Source: Paulownia fortunei
Taxonomy: Eukaryota > Streptophyta > Magnoliopsida > Lamiales > Paulowniaceae
Assembly: GCA_019321725.1 (NCBI GenBank)
Contig: CM033107.1
Location: 14,933,445-14,997,444 of the forward strand
DNA length: 64,000 nucleotides
Reading direction: 5' to 3'
The notes under the pieces were generated by a model, which was not told the origin of the DNA, searched no databases, and saw nothing but the letters and a program-made list of their open reading frames with translations. Of the stretch, positions 11,590-24,521 are shown piece by piece. Positions within the stretch are counted from its first letter, which is position 1. Each line of letters opens with the position of its first letter. Both the position numbers and the translations under genes were made by a program.

Positions 11590-14500
11590 ATCTTCGTCAT
11601 CCTTAGGGGAAAAAGGGGGATCTACTGACAACAAAGAGAAGCGAATATCAGGTGTGGGCTAGTGAATATACTTAGCCAATAACTCATCATGCTCCAGTAT
11701 GTAAGCCTGAAATGTTACCTGTGTTGGGTTCAATATAATCGTAGGGGTATACGCAGTGAAAAATTAAAATTTTTATCAAACATAAATTTAACCCCTTTGA
11801 TTCGAAAGCGATTTTAACGATCGCGCTTATTCAAGTGAATATATAAATAAATATAAAATCAGATTATACCTTTCGTGCACTCTGGTTATTGTAGGGAATG
11901 AAGCAATCAATTACTTATTCTAGACTATTAGAATTTGCAGGGATCCAAGTGTCTCCCTTCTATCAGGTCCATAATACGGAAATCAACACCAATCAAAAGG
12001 ATTTACTAGTATCTTTTTAATTGTTTACTAATTTAGAACCGGAGTATATTTTCAAGAACAATAAAGATTGATTCTTTAAGTTTTTGAAACAATAATATGA
12101 ATAAAATAACAAGAAACTGATTTTCTTTTTCTTTCTTTTCTTTTCTTGAAGAGTAAAAATAGAAGACTTTAAACAAAATATTTTTGCTCAAATTTTTGAA
12201 TTGAATTATGTAATTTCCATCCCTCATATATATAGGGGTGAAAATTTTAATCCTTTTCCAACTTTTAGAAAGTTTTTCTATTTTGAACTATTTCAAAACC
12301 TTATTTTGGAAGGATTCCAAATCTTCCAAGAACTCTTCTTTTTTCACTCTTCTATTGTATGTGGACTAATTTGAAACTACATTAATCATCAAAATTATCT
12401 ACATGTATTGTTGATAGTAATTTGAACTCTTCAAATAATATCAAGATAGATATATATCATATATATATACTATAATTATATTTATACATAAATTAAATTT
12501 TAGTGGCCTATTTTATCCTATATAATTGGTCACTATATTTATTTATTTATAAATATATTAATTAATTAAATCATATTTATTTAATTTATTCTCTTCATAC
12601 TTTAGTGGGCTTCTTAAGTGATCCACATTTATTTTGGGTTTGGACTCAAAAATCCTCAAATCAATTCAATTGATTCAATCCCAATTTAATCAATCCAATT
12701 GATTAATTTAATTTACTCCAATTGGGCTTCCTAATCAAATTAGGTCCAATTACTTAATTGAATAATTTCATTTAACTATTAAATTAAATAGAACCCTTAA
12801 TTAATTAATTGATCAGTATTAATTAATTAATTTCCAACCATTGGATAAAATCTAAAATTAAAAATGTTACTTTCCATAAAGATGTGTGACCCTCTTAGGT
12901 TCACTACTAACCTAGTAGTGGATTTGCAACATTTGCAACTTATGAATAACAATTATTCCAATTAATTAATCCAATAAATTAATCCGCTTGGAATCAACTC
13001 CTTAATTCCAAGAACCTCACTATCCATGAAAACACCTAGCAAGTAATCATGACAAACTAGTTTTAGGTGAAATAGCGAGTAAACCTATTTCAGTTGCGAG
13101 TACCATACACGTACGGTCCTTTCGATAGCTAATCTCTCGATTGAATCTAAGGCATGGATTATAAGTCGAAACCCTAAATGATTCAATTGTTGTGATCCCA
13201 TTTCAAGTTCCAATGATTCTTGATGAATCAAAATTCATTCTGCCTTGGCTAAGGTCTTTGAATTACGAGCTATGAAAACACATGAGATTCCCTTGTTTAA
13301 AAAGACAAGTGTCGAATTCTATGTTAGCCACTGACAAACCTCCATGCACACCAGTGCAACACCCAACATAGCCCCTTTGTGATTGTCAAGCAATCAGAAG
13401 ATATATCAAAGTGCTGCAGGATGCACACAAGGCTACCATCGTGCCTCAAGTCTAAGGACTAGTCGTGTACTATCGCAACACAGAAATTCTTATTTCGACG
13501 GGCAAAGCCTCCAACTAAGAATTTCTTACGGGCCATATTCGGTGTACTTGTTCCCTAATATTCACCCACATACATGCACTTACGTCTCTACGCTAATGCC
13601 AATGGAATGTGACATTCTCGTCTCACGAGCATGCATTATATGTACGAGTCTTACTGAGCTATTTGATGTTCCATCTTAAAAAACTCTCGACTCGGAACTT
13701 ATTTAAGACCAAAGCCTTAGAGGCATGTTCCATGATCGTCATCATATGCGTGACCATGCCCTGTAGCTAAATTTGGTCTGAGGACTTTATCTAATGTGCA
13801 GAAATAAAAAATACAAGACATAAGATAAACTAAATGCCTTTTTATTAATATGATTCCCAATAAGATTGTCTTTACAAAAGCAAAAGAGTATAATATACCC
13901 AATCTAATTGGGGCGTTGGGCATCCTACTCTAACAACCTGGTGATGGTCCACACAGCTAACAACTCTGTATAGCAGACAAACATCATGATGTAATCCCTA
14001 TCTCCTCATAAAAATCAGAATCAAAAGCGACTGATGGGAAGCCAACAATTGGAGAAGCGATCTCCAAAAGTGATGGTGGTGTGGAAGTCTTAGCATGATA
14101 ATTAGAGAAAGACAGTGGTGGAGGATCAAGCCTTGAAGAGGCCTCATCAAGAAGAAACCTAACACTTGTGGGGTTAGGCTGGGCCCCTTTCCATTACTGG
14201 TACTTGGTAATCATAGATGCCTAAAGGTCGCTCAAGAGGCTTATCCTTGCCCTTTTTAATGTCAACCTTCTTGCATAGCCCATAAATAAGGGACGATATC
14301 AAAAAACTGCCTATTATGCCACCTTACATAGAATAGATAATTGACTCATATATAATAGTAGCAACATCAAAGGAAATATCATGTGTGATGGCATATAATA
14401 GATAGGCCCTACCATTCGTAACGCTGCTCACAGTTTTAGTGGGATGGAGCTTGGCACAAATAAAATAAAACCAAGCCTTTTCGTATATGCTGAAAGCTAG

Positions 14501-15000
14501 CTTGGAGAATGAAAGAGAACAGCCCTTCTCCTTAGTGGAGCGATGCCATGTAGTTTTTGGCTGGCATTAAGCAGTGATGAACATGTCTAAATTTGGAGGC
14601 TATGATATGAATGCGTGTAGGATGAATGATCAACCCTCGGTAGGATATAATAATTTTGAATTGTGTCAATCTCATATGACACCTCTTGGCTCCATACGAA
14701 GGCTTTATAGTTGGTGTGCATTGGGTCACTGGCATGGTGGTCTGATGCATTAGCATAAAACTCATGCACAATGTTAATTGTGTAAGGTTTTGGCTGAGCA
14801 ACTAACTTTTGCCACTAGTAAGCCCTGATCATCGCTGCAAGGTCACTGTCCCTTAGTGCAAGTTGGAGGCCTTATTCGGGAATGATGCTCCTCCTAGTAA
14901 GTACCTTATAAAACTTCTTCTTGACTTTTATATTTCTAAAATAACTCCCATCAAATGAGTTGGATGTAGGCGCCTTACCTTTATTTCCCTTTATCGCCAT
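11590..15000 (-). pseudogene. Plant retrotransposon ORF (gypsy-associated), split by a solo LTR
   Basis: The minus strand from 15000 begins MAIKGNKGKAPTSNSFDGSY and continues through SIIPE, AYQWQKLV, VHEFYANASDHHASD, YKAFVWSQEVSYEIDTIQNY and HMIFPLM. This is the layout of the 'putative plant transposon protein' domain found in Athila/Tat-type gypsy elements. The frame degrades before 13940. The C-terminal piece resumes below 11722, where PTPDIRFSLLSVDPPF precedes an acidic end. The gap is exactly the solo LTR 11722-13935 plus its duplicated ACCTG, so the ORF was interrupted by that insertion. Stops and frameshifts make it non-functional. Its role in replication is unknown even for intact relatives. 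Confidence 0.75.
11722..13935 (-). mobile_element. Solo LTR, 2214 bp, with perfect 5-bp target duplication
   Basis: Read on the minus strand, the element begins TGTTAG (13935) and ends CCAACA (11722), the normal TG...CA LTR termini. Both flanks carry ACCTG (11717-11721 and 13936-13940). No internal retroelement region or second LTR adjoins it, so it is a solo LTR left by recombination. A TATA box (CTATATATAT on the minus strand) lies at about 12225-12237. The same family forms 53687-56871 on the + strand. The long open frame at 13383-13679 inside it is not a gene. I cannot assign it to a named family. Confidence 0.92.
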
Positions 15001-16220
15001 GTCAACAAGCCTATAAAATGAAAGAAGTAGAATCAAACATATGCCAACTTATGAAAGAAAGAAACAATGGGAAGCATGGAATAGTCAAGCATGTGCTAAA
15101 TCCAATGACAAGCCTTAACATGAAAAAATATATCAATGGATCACTAAAAATGGGAGGCAAGGTCAAATAGAATACGCACAATGAACATGGATGTGGAATG
15201 TTCAAACTACACACAGGGCAATGGAAACATAACAACTTGCAATAGTGTTGGGATGGAAACAATGGAGAAGTTGTCCCAAAACATGTAATGGCAATAGTAA
15301 GCTCATATGATGGATAAATAGGTATTAGGATGTATGTGCCTTGGTTAAGATATTTTATCAAACAAGTTGTATGCATAGTGTTGGCCTTCCCACATATGGT
15401 GAACCCTAGAGTCCTTAAACCCTAAATTTTCAAAATTTCACTACACCAAGCAATGAACGAATAAATCCCACCAAACCAAGCCAACCCATCATTCATAAAA
15501 CCTAAAAAACATATGCAATCACAAAGTAGAAATAAACTAAATTGTGGAGGGGTTGGGAAAAGAAACTTACAAACGAGTGGATTTATGGTGGTGTAAGGAG
15601 AAATGAGTGGCACGTTGTGTAGCACTAAGGGAAAGGAAAGAAGAAATGCCTAACTGTGAGAGCAAAGAGGGTGGGATGAACAGTCCCATATTTTTTTATT
15701 TTTTTCCTTAAATCATGACCTCTCGCCACGATTTAAGACTTGGGCACCACGACGCCAAATCTTTTTTGCTTACAACCCCTTCTTTTGGGTCGCACTGTGG
15801 CCCCTAAGTTCGGGCATCGTGACACCAATTACTTCTTTATTGTTGCACCGCGATATGAGAAATGAGAGCCATGGTGCCTGACTGTCCTTAGGTAATACCT
15901 AAAATTTGTAGGGCGGACTGTGAATCTAACCTTGTGGTGTCATGACTCTAGCTCTTGCTGGGAACAAATGTATAAAACTCATCGTGCCTTCATGTGGGGT
16001 GTTTTTAGCCTTCATATATCATCCTAAAAATAAAAACACATAGAAAATAAGATCAAAACACAGAAAAATAAGGTACAGTGCAATCAAAGCATCCAATCCT
16101 ATGATTTAAACGAATGATTAAACTAACTATTAAAGAATCAAATACAAAAGCGCATTAAAAGGCTTGGGTTGCTTCCCAAGAAGCACTAAGTATATGATCT
16201 TTAGCCAGACTTTGGGGATT
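15001..16220 (-). other. Gypsy element non-coding region
   Basis: The stretch lacks a supported frame. It includes an internal motif repeated in variants ('caccacgacgccaaatc', 'catcgtgacaccaatta') near 15740-15830. Near 16165 is 'gcttgggttgcttcccaaga', a sequence I associate with Athila/Tat-type spacer DNA. Open frames at 15011-15625 have no recognisable similarity and are probably chance. Confidence 0.5.
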
Positions 16221-17330
16221 TTGTCAAGTTAGGGCTCTAATAGGGACGTTGTCAACATTTCCCTTAGACACCATTCACCTCCAATATCCACAACCTCATT
16301 CCTCGAAGAACTTTTAGTCCCATGCTCTTCTTTTTGCTTTTCCAACACTTCCACTAGGTGACTAGACTTAGATTCCTCTTGAAGCCTTCTTGCATGGTAG
16401 ATGTTGAACATCACTTCTTCATCGTGAATTCTCAAGGTCAACTCTCTTCTTTGCATATCAATTAATACCTGTCCAATGGCTAAGAATGGTGGCCCAAAAT
16501 AAGAGGGATCTTTTGATCTTCCTCCATATCCAACACCACAGAATCAACAAGAAATATGAACTTGTGAACCTTTACCATTACATCATTAATAACTCCCCAA
16601 GGATAGGTAAGAGACCTATCAACCAACTACAAGATGATGCTTGATGGCATTATCTCTCAAATCCTAATTTCTTGAAAAGAGATAAAGGCATTAGATTGAT
16701 ACTAGTACGAAGATCACATAATACCTTGTTAATATATAAACTACTAATAGTGCAAGGAATATTAAAACTTCATAGATGTTTCAATTTATGTGATAGTTTT
16801 CTTTAGATGATTGCACTACATTCTTCAGTAAGACTAATCATCTCAAAATCATCCAACTTCCTTTTCTTCAACATCATATCCTTTATAAATTTGATATAGT
16901 TTGGCATCTACACCAATGCATCTGCAAAAAGAATGTTGGTGTGAATTTTCTTAAAGACTTCTAAGAATTTGGCAAATTGAGAATCTAGGTTTTTCTTATG
17001 AAATCTTTGAGGAAAAGGTAGGGTGTTCTCAAGAATTAAAGGATTGTCAGGAAAATGAATAGATTTAGGCTTTTATGCCCCCTTTTTAGTTGCACTCTAA
17101 GTTTCCTCTTCATGTATTTGTTGTTCCTCATCTTCTCTTATCTCTGGACCCTTAATGTTTGTTCCACTTCTTAGGTGAATTGCATTACAATGTTCCCTAG
17201 GGTTAACTTCCATGTTACTTGGGAACTTTCCTCTTTACTGCAGTGAGTTTAGGGATGTGGCAAGTTGCATTATTTGGGTTTCCAGAGACTTCATTTGTGC
17301 TCCTATACTAGTCATCTACCTTACTGCGCT
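16221..17330 (-). pseudogene. Ty3/gypsy gag C-terminus and aspartic protease remnant
   Basis: The minus strand reads NMEVNPREHCNAIHLRSGT at about 17150-17220. It continues with LPFPQRFHKKNLDSQFAKFL, FADALVQMPNYIKFIKD, KRKLDDFEMISLTEECSAI, the protease segment KVLCDLRTSINLMPLS (about 16685-16735), LDMEEDQKIPLILG and ELTLRIHDEEVMFNIY (about 16395-16450). This is the conserved Athila/Tat-like protease neighbourhood. The usual DLGAS active site reads DLRTS, so catalytic function would be lost even without the stops. Weak gag-like coding may extend to 17700. Confidence 0.88.
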
Positions 17331-20300
17331 AATGTTTTAGAACCATTCCAGTTTCTCTAGTTCTCAAATATGGCAATAGAAAATTTAGTTTATCCATCCG
17401 TAGCTGCTCATAAAATCTACCATTATGCCCTTACATTTTGTTCAACTAATCAGCTCCTTGCAGTAGTGATGTACGACATGGTATCCTCAACATATTTGAA
17501 AATGAACAAGGGGATACTTCTAGTAAAAAGTTAAATCCTTGGAATTGTAGGTGTAGAATTGTCCTCCATTTGTTTAGATGTGCTCCACTGTCATCCATTG
17601 CATTGCCTACAACATCATCAATAGTGTCCCTCATTCCAAAAAAATCAATATAAATCAAGTAGCCCAAATGTGCAGATCTGTACATGGACAAAAACCATAC
17701 ATGGTCACTAAATCAACCTTGTTGTATTGAACATGTATCACTGAATATTTTTTTAATAAGTCTGCTGCATAGGCTGCATTATAAATCTAGATGACAACAC
17801 ATTACACTCACAATTATGAATCATGAACCTATTTTGTAAGTAAAGGAGTAACATAAAACTAAATGAACTATCCATGTTATCTAAGTAAATATCGAGGATG
17901 GAAAATATCAATTAGATTCATTCGATAAGGATAAATCGAAATGAAATAGTTCGAATGTGAATGACAAATATGCACAATCAATTCAATATTCCTAAAATCA
18001 TAAATGACAATGGCATATTGAAGACAACTTGTAAATTTAACTCATGGGACAAAGTAACCTACAGAAAACTCTTAGTGGAACTAGCTCAAACATATTGGAC
18101 TTTCATAGGTCCCACTTACTCTGCATAGGACTTGTAAGAATATCTAATAACATGTAACGTATATATCAAATAACTTAATATAAAGGTCACCCACATGGTA
18201 AGGTTAATGGTTATCATCACTGAATAAATACTTTATTCCCCATTACAGTAACATTTCATCAGGCTACTCTGTTCGTATATATATATATATGTTCAGTAAT
18301 CCCACATGTAACACCAACTACTCAACAACTATATATAAAGTATAATTTGACATGATAGAACTTGTGTGTACGTGTGATATTTTTTTTTTGTATAATACTT
18401 TAAGAAAAGGTAAATCACTTTTTTACACGCGCAACCATGTTTAAATACTTTCTTATATATGTCTTGTATATAGCAGGATCAATATTTATATAAAAGCACA
18501 ACACCCACAACGACCACAATATTTACGTACTTGTTTACATTAAAATTTTAAAAGCAAAATGTAGTACCAGTTTCAAAATATAATACAACAGACTCAGAAT
18601 ATAACAAGCCAATAAAATAGCCCAATAGGTCATCATCCATGTACACACTCCCTCAGATACTTGTAGGAGCTCCAACAGCCGCCCAGCCAGCAAAAGATGC
18701 TTCAAGTATCGTCGTGCTCACCTACAATACATAAACTATATGAACAAATGCTCAGTAAGTAAAGATTATGCATGTCAAAGAATAATCCACAATATCAAGT
18801 CATGCATCTCAAAATGTTATGCCTACAATGCAATTCCATGCATCAAAATATTTCTCTCAAAATCATTTCTTTCTTGGGCCCCTGACCAATGCTACTATCC
18901 TATGCACCGAAAAAGAGCTCTGCACACTACCATAATCCAATGGCCAATAATGATATAAGCATGCAAATCCATGCATACTCATAAGCATGTAAATTCATGC
19001 ACACGAATCTACAAATCCATGCATGCTTCGTGCACTAGTAGTGATCAGCAAAATATTTTTCTTTCTCAGAATCATGTCGTGTAATGCAAAATTTATTACA
19101 ATGCTCATATATGATGCATGAACGTGTCAATGCCCATGAATGTATGCTCAATGGACATGAATGACAGTAATGCGTGTCATCTGCTATGCACATATAATTT
19201 ATGATATTACATATAAATCACACATTTACTATGTCCATGAATTATAGTTGCACATGAATCTTTACTTACCTTTCACTTGGTTGGTGGCTCAGTCTAGATT
19301 TGTTCAGTATTCCTCTCCAACCTTAGATGTAAAATAGCCTGTAATATTACTCAACATCAAGCACCATTCCCAAATTGGCAAGTTGAAAGTACAAAATCTC
19401 ATACTAAAACTTTAAACACCAAGCTATCTAAGTAATAATCAAGGTTTCACAAACTAGAACCCAATATAGTCCCTTAAATACCTTAATTTCTCATTTTAGA
19501 TACATGTAAACATCATATTATTAAAGTATTATAAATCTAATAGCATGTACCTAATTGTTAACACTCAATAGAAACATGTTTAGGTTGAAACATGCTAATT
19601 TATCAAATGGGATAGATTCACATTTTCATATTTTCTTGCTATCTAATTTAGTTGCATGATAATTTTGACATCTCTAAGCATATCCAATCACTCCCAAATT
19701 TTTACCACATTGAGATAACATATAGATCAATATAATAATATTTTATAATTACTTAAAATCACTGAGTTACCTCATCAAAACCAGCCCATTTATCACAATA
19801 CAAAAACTGTAAGTTCTATCATGACAGTTTTGAGTGTCTCTTTAATTATCAAACCATAATTTAATTTATAACCTCTCCAAACTTACATACATCACCTAAA
19901 CTCATATATAACCACATATATGGTGAAATATATAGGTTTTAAATAAGTTATTATACATATATAAAGCTTTAAAAATAAAAACCAGCAAATATATAGTTTA
20001 TGTCCCTATTGATTTCTATTGTGATTTTGCAACTAAAAATTCCTCTTTTATGAATTATAAGACCATAGATAACATCCTAACATGATTATAAATAATAATG
20101 GAAGCTTTAAAAATCATAAACCCTCAAACAATTCAAGAACTTAAATAAAAAACATGAGTTAAGCTCACCTTTGCGCAAATTTAAACTTCTACTTGCTATT
20201 CCTTACTTTCCTTTGCTTTCTTTACTTTTTTCTTTACTAGGAATCAATTAGGAGCAACTTCTAAAATTTAAATAGAGGTTTTAGAGGTGAAATGGCTCAA

Positions 20301-21199
20301 AAAATATTTTTTGGTCGTGGTTCAAGGATAGAAATGAAGAAAGGTTGAGGTGGTAGCTTGAGATAGCAAAACTTGAGGTAGCAAAACTTGATGTGTCAAG
20401 TGGTGGTTCAAATATGATATTACACACACCTTATGTAGTTGTAATCTAGTGTTTCTCATTATTGATTTATCTATTTACAACCTATTTTAATTTTCGTACG
20501 ATTGGATAATAAATTCTACCCTAATTTCTTAACTGTTCATTCGATCTCTAAACTAATTGGCATCCGATTCTTAAATAATTATCTTGTTGCATTTCTAAAA
20601 TCATATGCATATATGGACCTTGTAATATGATACTTAAATCATATTATAGCATATCCAATATCCCAAGTATGTTAATTTACAAATATATACTTTTGAAATA
20701 ACTTGATCAAATTAAATTAAATCATATAATCTTACTAGTGACACCTTTAATACTTTTAAAAATTATAATGTGTAACCTAGTAATATTCATCATATTGATA
20801 CCTAATTTTATTTTTATCCCAATGTAGAATTGACCATTTAGGCTAGGGGATTCGATAATCAATAACGTGCGAAATATTCAAAATTAAGTTTAATGATTAA
20901 GAACGCCATATAAAATAAAATGAATTATATGATGTCAATATAAATGTAAATAACATGCAATTAACATGTAATGCATGAATTATATTTTGCTAAGTGAGTA
21001 GTGAGAGGTTCGGATATGACACCACATACCACATTAAACATTATAAAGCAACATTCAATTCATATACAAACATAAGAAAATACAGTATCAAATTTGAATA
21101 AAGTAAATGTGACATACGAATCCCAACATAGCTTAACATACAATGAACTACCAAATTCAAGATACATATTACACATATATGTGTAAATAGCATCATAAA
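17331..21199. other. Gene-free, repeat-like DNA with CATGCA clusters
   Basis: No supported gene was found. About 18740-19270 is dense in CATGCA/CATGCATG (RY-type) and ATGCATG motifs. The ends near 20424 (minus TGTAATATC...GAACC) and near 21035 (minus TGTCATATCCGAACC) resemble starts of Del/Tekay-type LTRs. I could not pair LTRs or find target duplications, so retrotransposon origin is only inferred. Confidence 0.4.
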
Positions 21200-22145
21200 C
21201 ACTGCTAACCTAGCAAATTCTCAATATAACCATACCTTGGCTTTAGTGCCATGGCAAGAAACATCCTACATCGAGTAGGATCCTCTAGCTTTGTGTAGGC
21301 ACTCTAAAACAAAGGCAGAGGCAGATCAGATATCTTAGACAGCTTCTCAATACACACTTCGATAATGGTGATTGTGTTGGGGACCAACTATAGTATCGTT
21401 AGCTTGGGTGAACGAGTGCATCGCCGACACAATAGCTAGGTCTAGGGCCTTCTTTTTGTGAGAGGACTCTGAAAATGAAGGATTAGGCCCACTAGGTCTA
21501 GGTGTATAAGATGTTCCAGTGGTAATATTTATGCACTACCTACATGGTCAACTTTTACACCTTGCATACAACTACTACCCATCCTCGAAAATGCATCACA
21601 ACGACCTTGCCCTACACATCGTGTCCTAAAACGTTGTGTGAATGCCCTAGATATTCTACCCATAGCAGTAGTGGGTGTGTATATAGTAGTTAACTCTCTA
21701 TAGTTCGATAGTCCTTTACTTCGTAAGTATGTATCTTGTGGGTTATCCTATAGTAAACCAAATGTAATTATGTTATAGTGGTCTGAAATATGTGAAATAA
21801 ATATTTATATGGGTAAAGATAAAAGGGACACACCGCTAACCAATGTGCCCAATACTCATCAGACCCCATAACCAAGTTATTCTCCTCGTTCCAACCAAAC
21901 CCAGTGTCAGATGTAATCAAGTTATGGTATCTTTTTTATTTTTGTTTGAATCGATCAAATTTTACCCTGAAGTTGCTTGATAGTGTAGCTGTAACCAGGA
22001 TAAGCTTGAGTCATCTTCACCATAAGGTCTAGCTACTGTGAGGGTGTAAATTTGTGCCCTACCACGTTACCCTTGATCACCTCTTCATACTTCAGCATGA
22101 TGAATGTTGTATCATTATCTTTTGGCCAACTAGCATCATCATGCG
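21200..22145 (-). pseudogene. Myb/SANT-like DNA-binding protein pseudogene (PIF/Harbinger-associated type)
   Basis: On the minus strand from about 22143, the reading is SWPKDNDTTFIMLKYEEVIK, GHKFTPSQ and AYPGYSYTIKQLQGK. After a one-base frameshift it gives RYHNLITSDTGFGWNEENN and GSDEYWAHWLAVCPF. This matches the plant Myb/SANT-like domain (Myb_DNA-bind_3), whose hallmark is 'DTGLGWD...DDEYWE'. Near 21260-21370 a C-terminal helix region reads CIEKLSKISDLPLPLF, then a stop, SAYTKLEDPTRCRMFLAM, as in full-length relatives. Such genes are ORF1 partners of Harbinger transposases or derivatives. At least two stops and one frameshift show it is dead. No Harbinger transposase was found beside it. 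Confidence 0.75.
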
Positions 22146-22886
22146 TTTGACTTGGAAATGTGTATTAGGAATAACTGACCATCTGTAACATGACAGACTA
22201 TTCCATTTAAATTTTGTATTCGTTAAACGAATGCAGATTATAGATAAAAAAAAATTATTCCAAAAAAGTGCTGAAAATATATTTTGATACAGTAAGTACC
22301 AACAACTTGATAATGCAACATGTAACATAAAATTCATACGATAGAAAAACTGCAGCCTTACCATTATTGTTTGCAATCCGACATGAAAGTATAACTAAAT
22401 TTGTGGAGTTTGATAAAAAAAAATTAAACTAAATTATTTTTAGCTATTATATAATAGAAAATTACAACTATAATATTAGATATGATATTTACACGTAATA
22501 ATTCAACTATCTAAATAAACGGTCAATTTAATAATAAATTATTTATGAATAAATCATTAATTAGATACACTTAAATATAAGAAATTATAGTAGTATTTAG
22601 TTATAAAAGAATAATTTTTATATATATTTACACATGTATAAGTATTGTATTGGGTATAATAATATGCTTTATTATATTTGTGTATATAAAAAATTATATG
22701 TGTGATTGTATATGTATATGTATAGTTTAATATACAATATATACAAATATATAGTTGTTGTGTATATACATAAGGTATTCGAGTATATCAATAGATATAC
22801 GTGCGTGGATATATACATGTATAGCATAAATATGTACATAATACTATATTTATTGTTGCACAATATAAATACAATATTTTACGTAT

Positions 22887-22932
<46 letters not shown>

Positions 22933-24512
22933 TATTTATGATCATATAGATTATGCACATATCAATAAGTATTTTACTTTTACAAATATATGTAATGTAT
23001 AAAATATTTTATTATATTTTTAAATATACATGTATGTTTATGTGTGTATATATGTTCAAATATATGTGCATGTACATATTATGAGTTGGAGAAGTATTAT
23101 GGGACAATCTGTGATTTAATTGGGGTAAAATTATATTTTTGAGAAAATAACAAGAATAGAAAATTTAAAGAAAAAAATCAGATATTTACAAATTTTTAGA
23201 AACTGCAAAAAGCACACTCCTAAGGGTACTTTCAACTTTTGGCCTGTTTGAGCTTTTTCAAAACCAAGAGAAGCAGAAATATCATGTGCAAATGCTATTG
23301 AATCACTTTTTTAAGCTAAACGCTCTGAAGTAGTTTTTTTGAACTGTTGCAAACACTACCAATATCCTCAACTCTTAGTATCATCTACAATTTAAAAGAG
23401 TGCTCCAGAGCTCTGGAACTGAATATTTGAATTTTTTTAGACCCGTTATGAATTTTCTATGAACTTTCATATAGAAAATGTAAGTTTATGGAGTAATTGT
23501 TTTCCAGCTACAACATATCATATATATCATGGTTGTAACTTTTTATGACTTAAAAGGGACAAACTATTCGAATTATACCTATTTGTTTAATGTGCTATTT
23601 AAATAATTTTTTGTAATAATTTGTCATACAAATTAAGCAAAAATTACACAATGCCATTTAAAATTGAATTTTTGCGAAAAAATCTGTCAAAATCCCCTTG
23701 TTGTGTGACACATTTGATTTTGAATGGCAAAACAGTCAAATGATATTAAAGTTATCACTTTTTACCCTGAAAACTTTGCACTATTTCATTTTTATCATCC
23801 CAACTTCAAAAATTATTAAAAATATCTTGAGATTATGAAATTATGTCCTGAAATTCTAGCCATTTAATTTGTAACTATATTTTACCAAATTAAAATTATT
23901 ACATAATATTTCAAATATATAAGTAATGCTTGAATTTATTCCCGTGTATGGATTTTGATATATTTTCTTTTAAAAAATAGAAAAAGTCCTTAGTTTCTGT
24001 GAAAAATAAAATATATTGAAATTAGTAAGTTGCAAAATTTGATTATTTGAGCCGCGTATTGATTTGACATTTTTGAGAAAAAAATATTTGTTCAAATGTT
24101 TAATAAATAGCTTCTTTGACAAGAGAATATTATTTTTTAAAAATGAGATATAAATTTTTAAAAATAGTATATATATATATATATATATATACTTTGAAAA
24201 TATGTGTATTTTCTCATAGTATTCTAATAAAATTCTTGAAAAAAGAGAAAAACATTATTTTCAGTTTGAATAGCAACCAAATGAATATAAACTTGCCCGT
24301 CGACTTGTGTTATTATGTCTTTGGTTTTGAATATTGATTTTAATGAAAGTTATTTTACAATAACTACAATTAATCTACTTAGAGTATTTGAGTCATTCAA
24401 TTAGATGAAAGCTGCAGATATACAACACCAAAATTGAACATGCTAAAATGCGTTTTTAAGAACAAATTAGTACAAACTTAAGTGAACTTAGAAAAGACAA
24501 AGAATAATATGA
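22146..24512. other. AT-rich spacer
   Basis: The region has TA-rich microsatellites (22670-23070, 24168-24190) and no supported gene. Open frames at 22672-23002 and 24116-24337 follow low-complexity DNA. Confidence 0.6.
22891..22930. repeat. (TAA)13 microsatellite
   Basis: An uninterrupted run of about 13 TAA units, in an otherwise TA-rich context. Confidence 0.95.
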
Positions 24513-24521
24513 TTTTAGTTC

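Noticed and set aside
13383..13679. 98-codon open frame on the + strand
   Set aside because: It lies inside the solo LTR, is not kept in the second LTR copy, and has no domain.
14532..15625. Several minus-strand open frames of 60-121 codons
   Set aside because: At 14532-14801 the correct frame of the retrotransposon ORF alternates between frames; 15011-15625 has no recognisable family and low-complexity composition.
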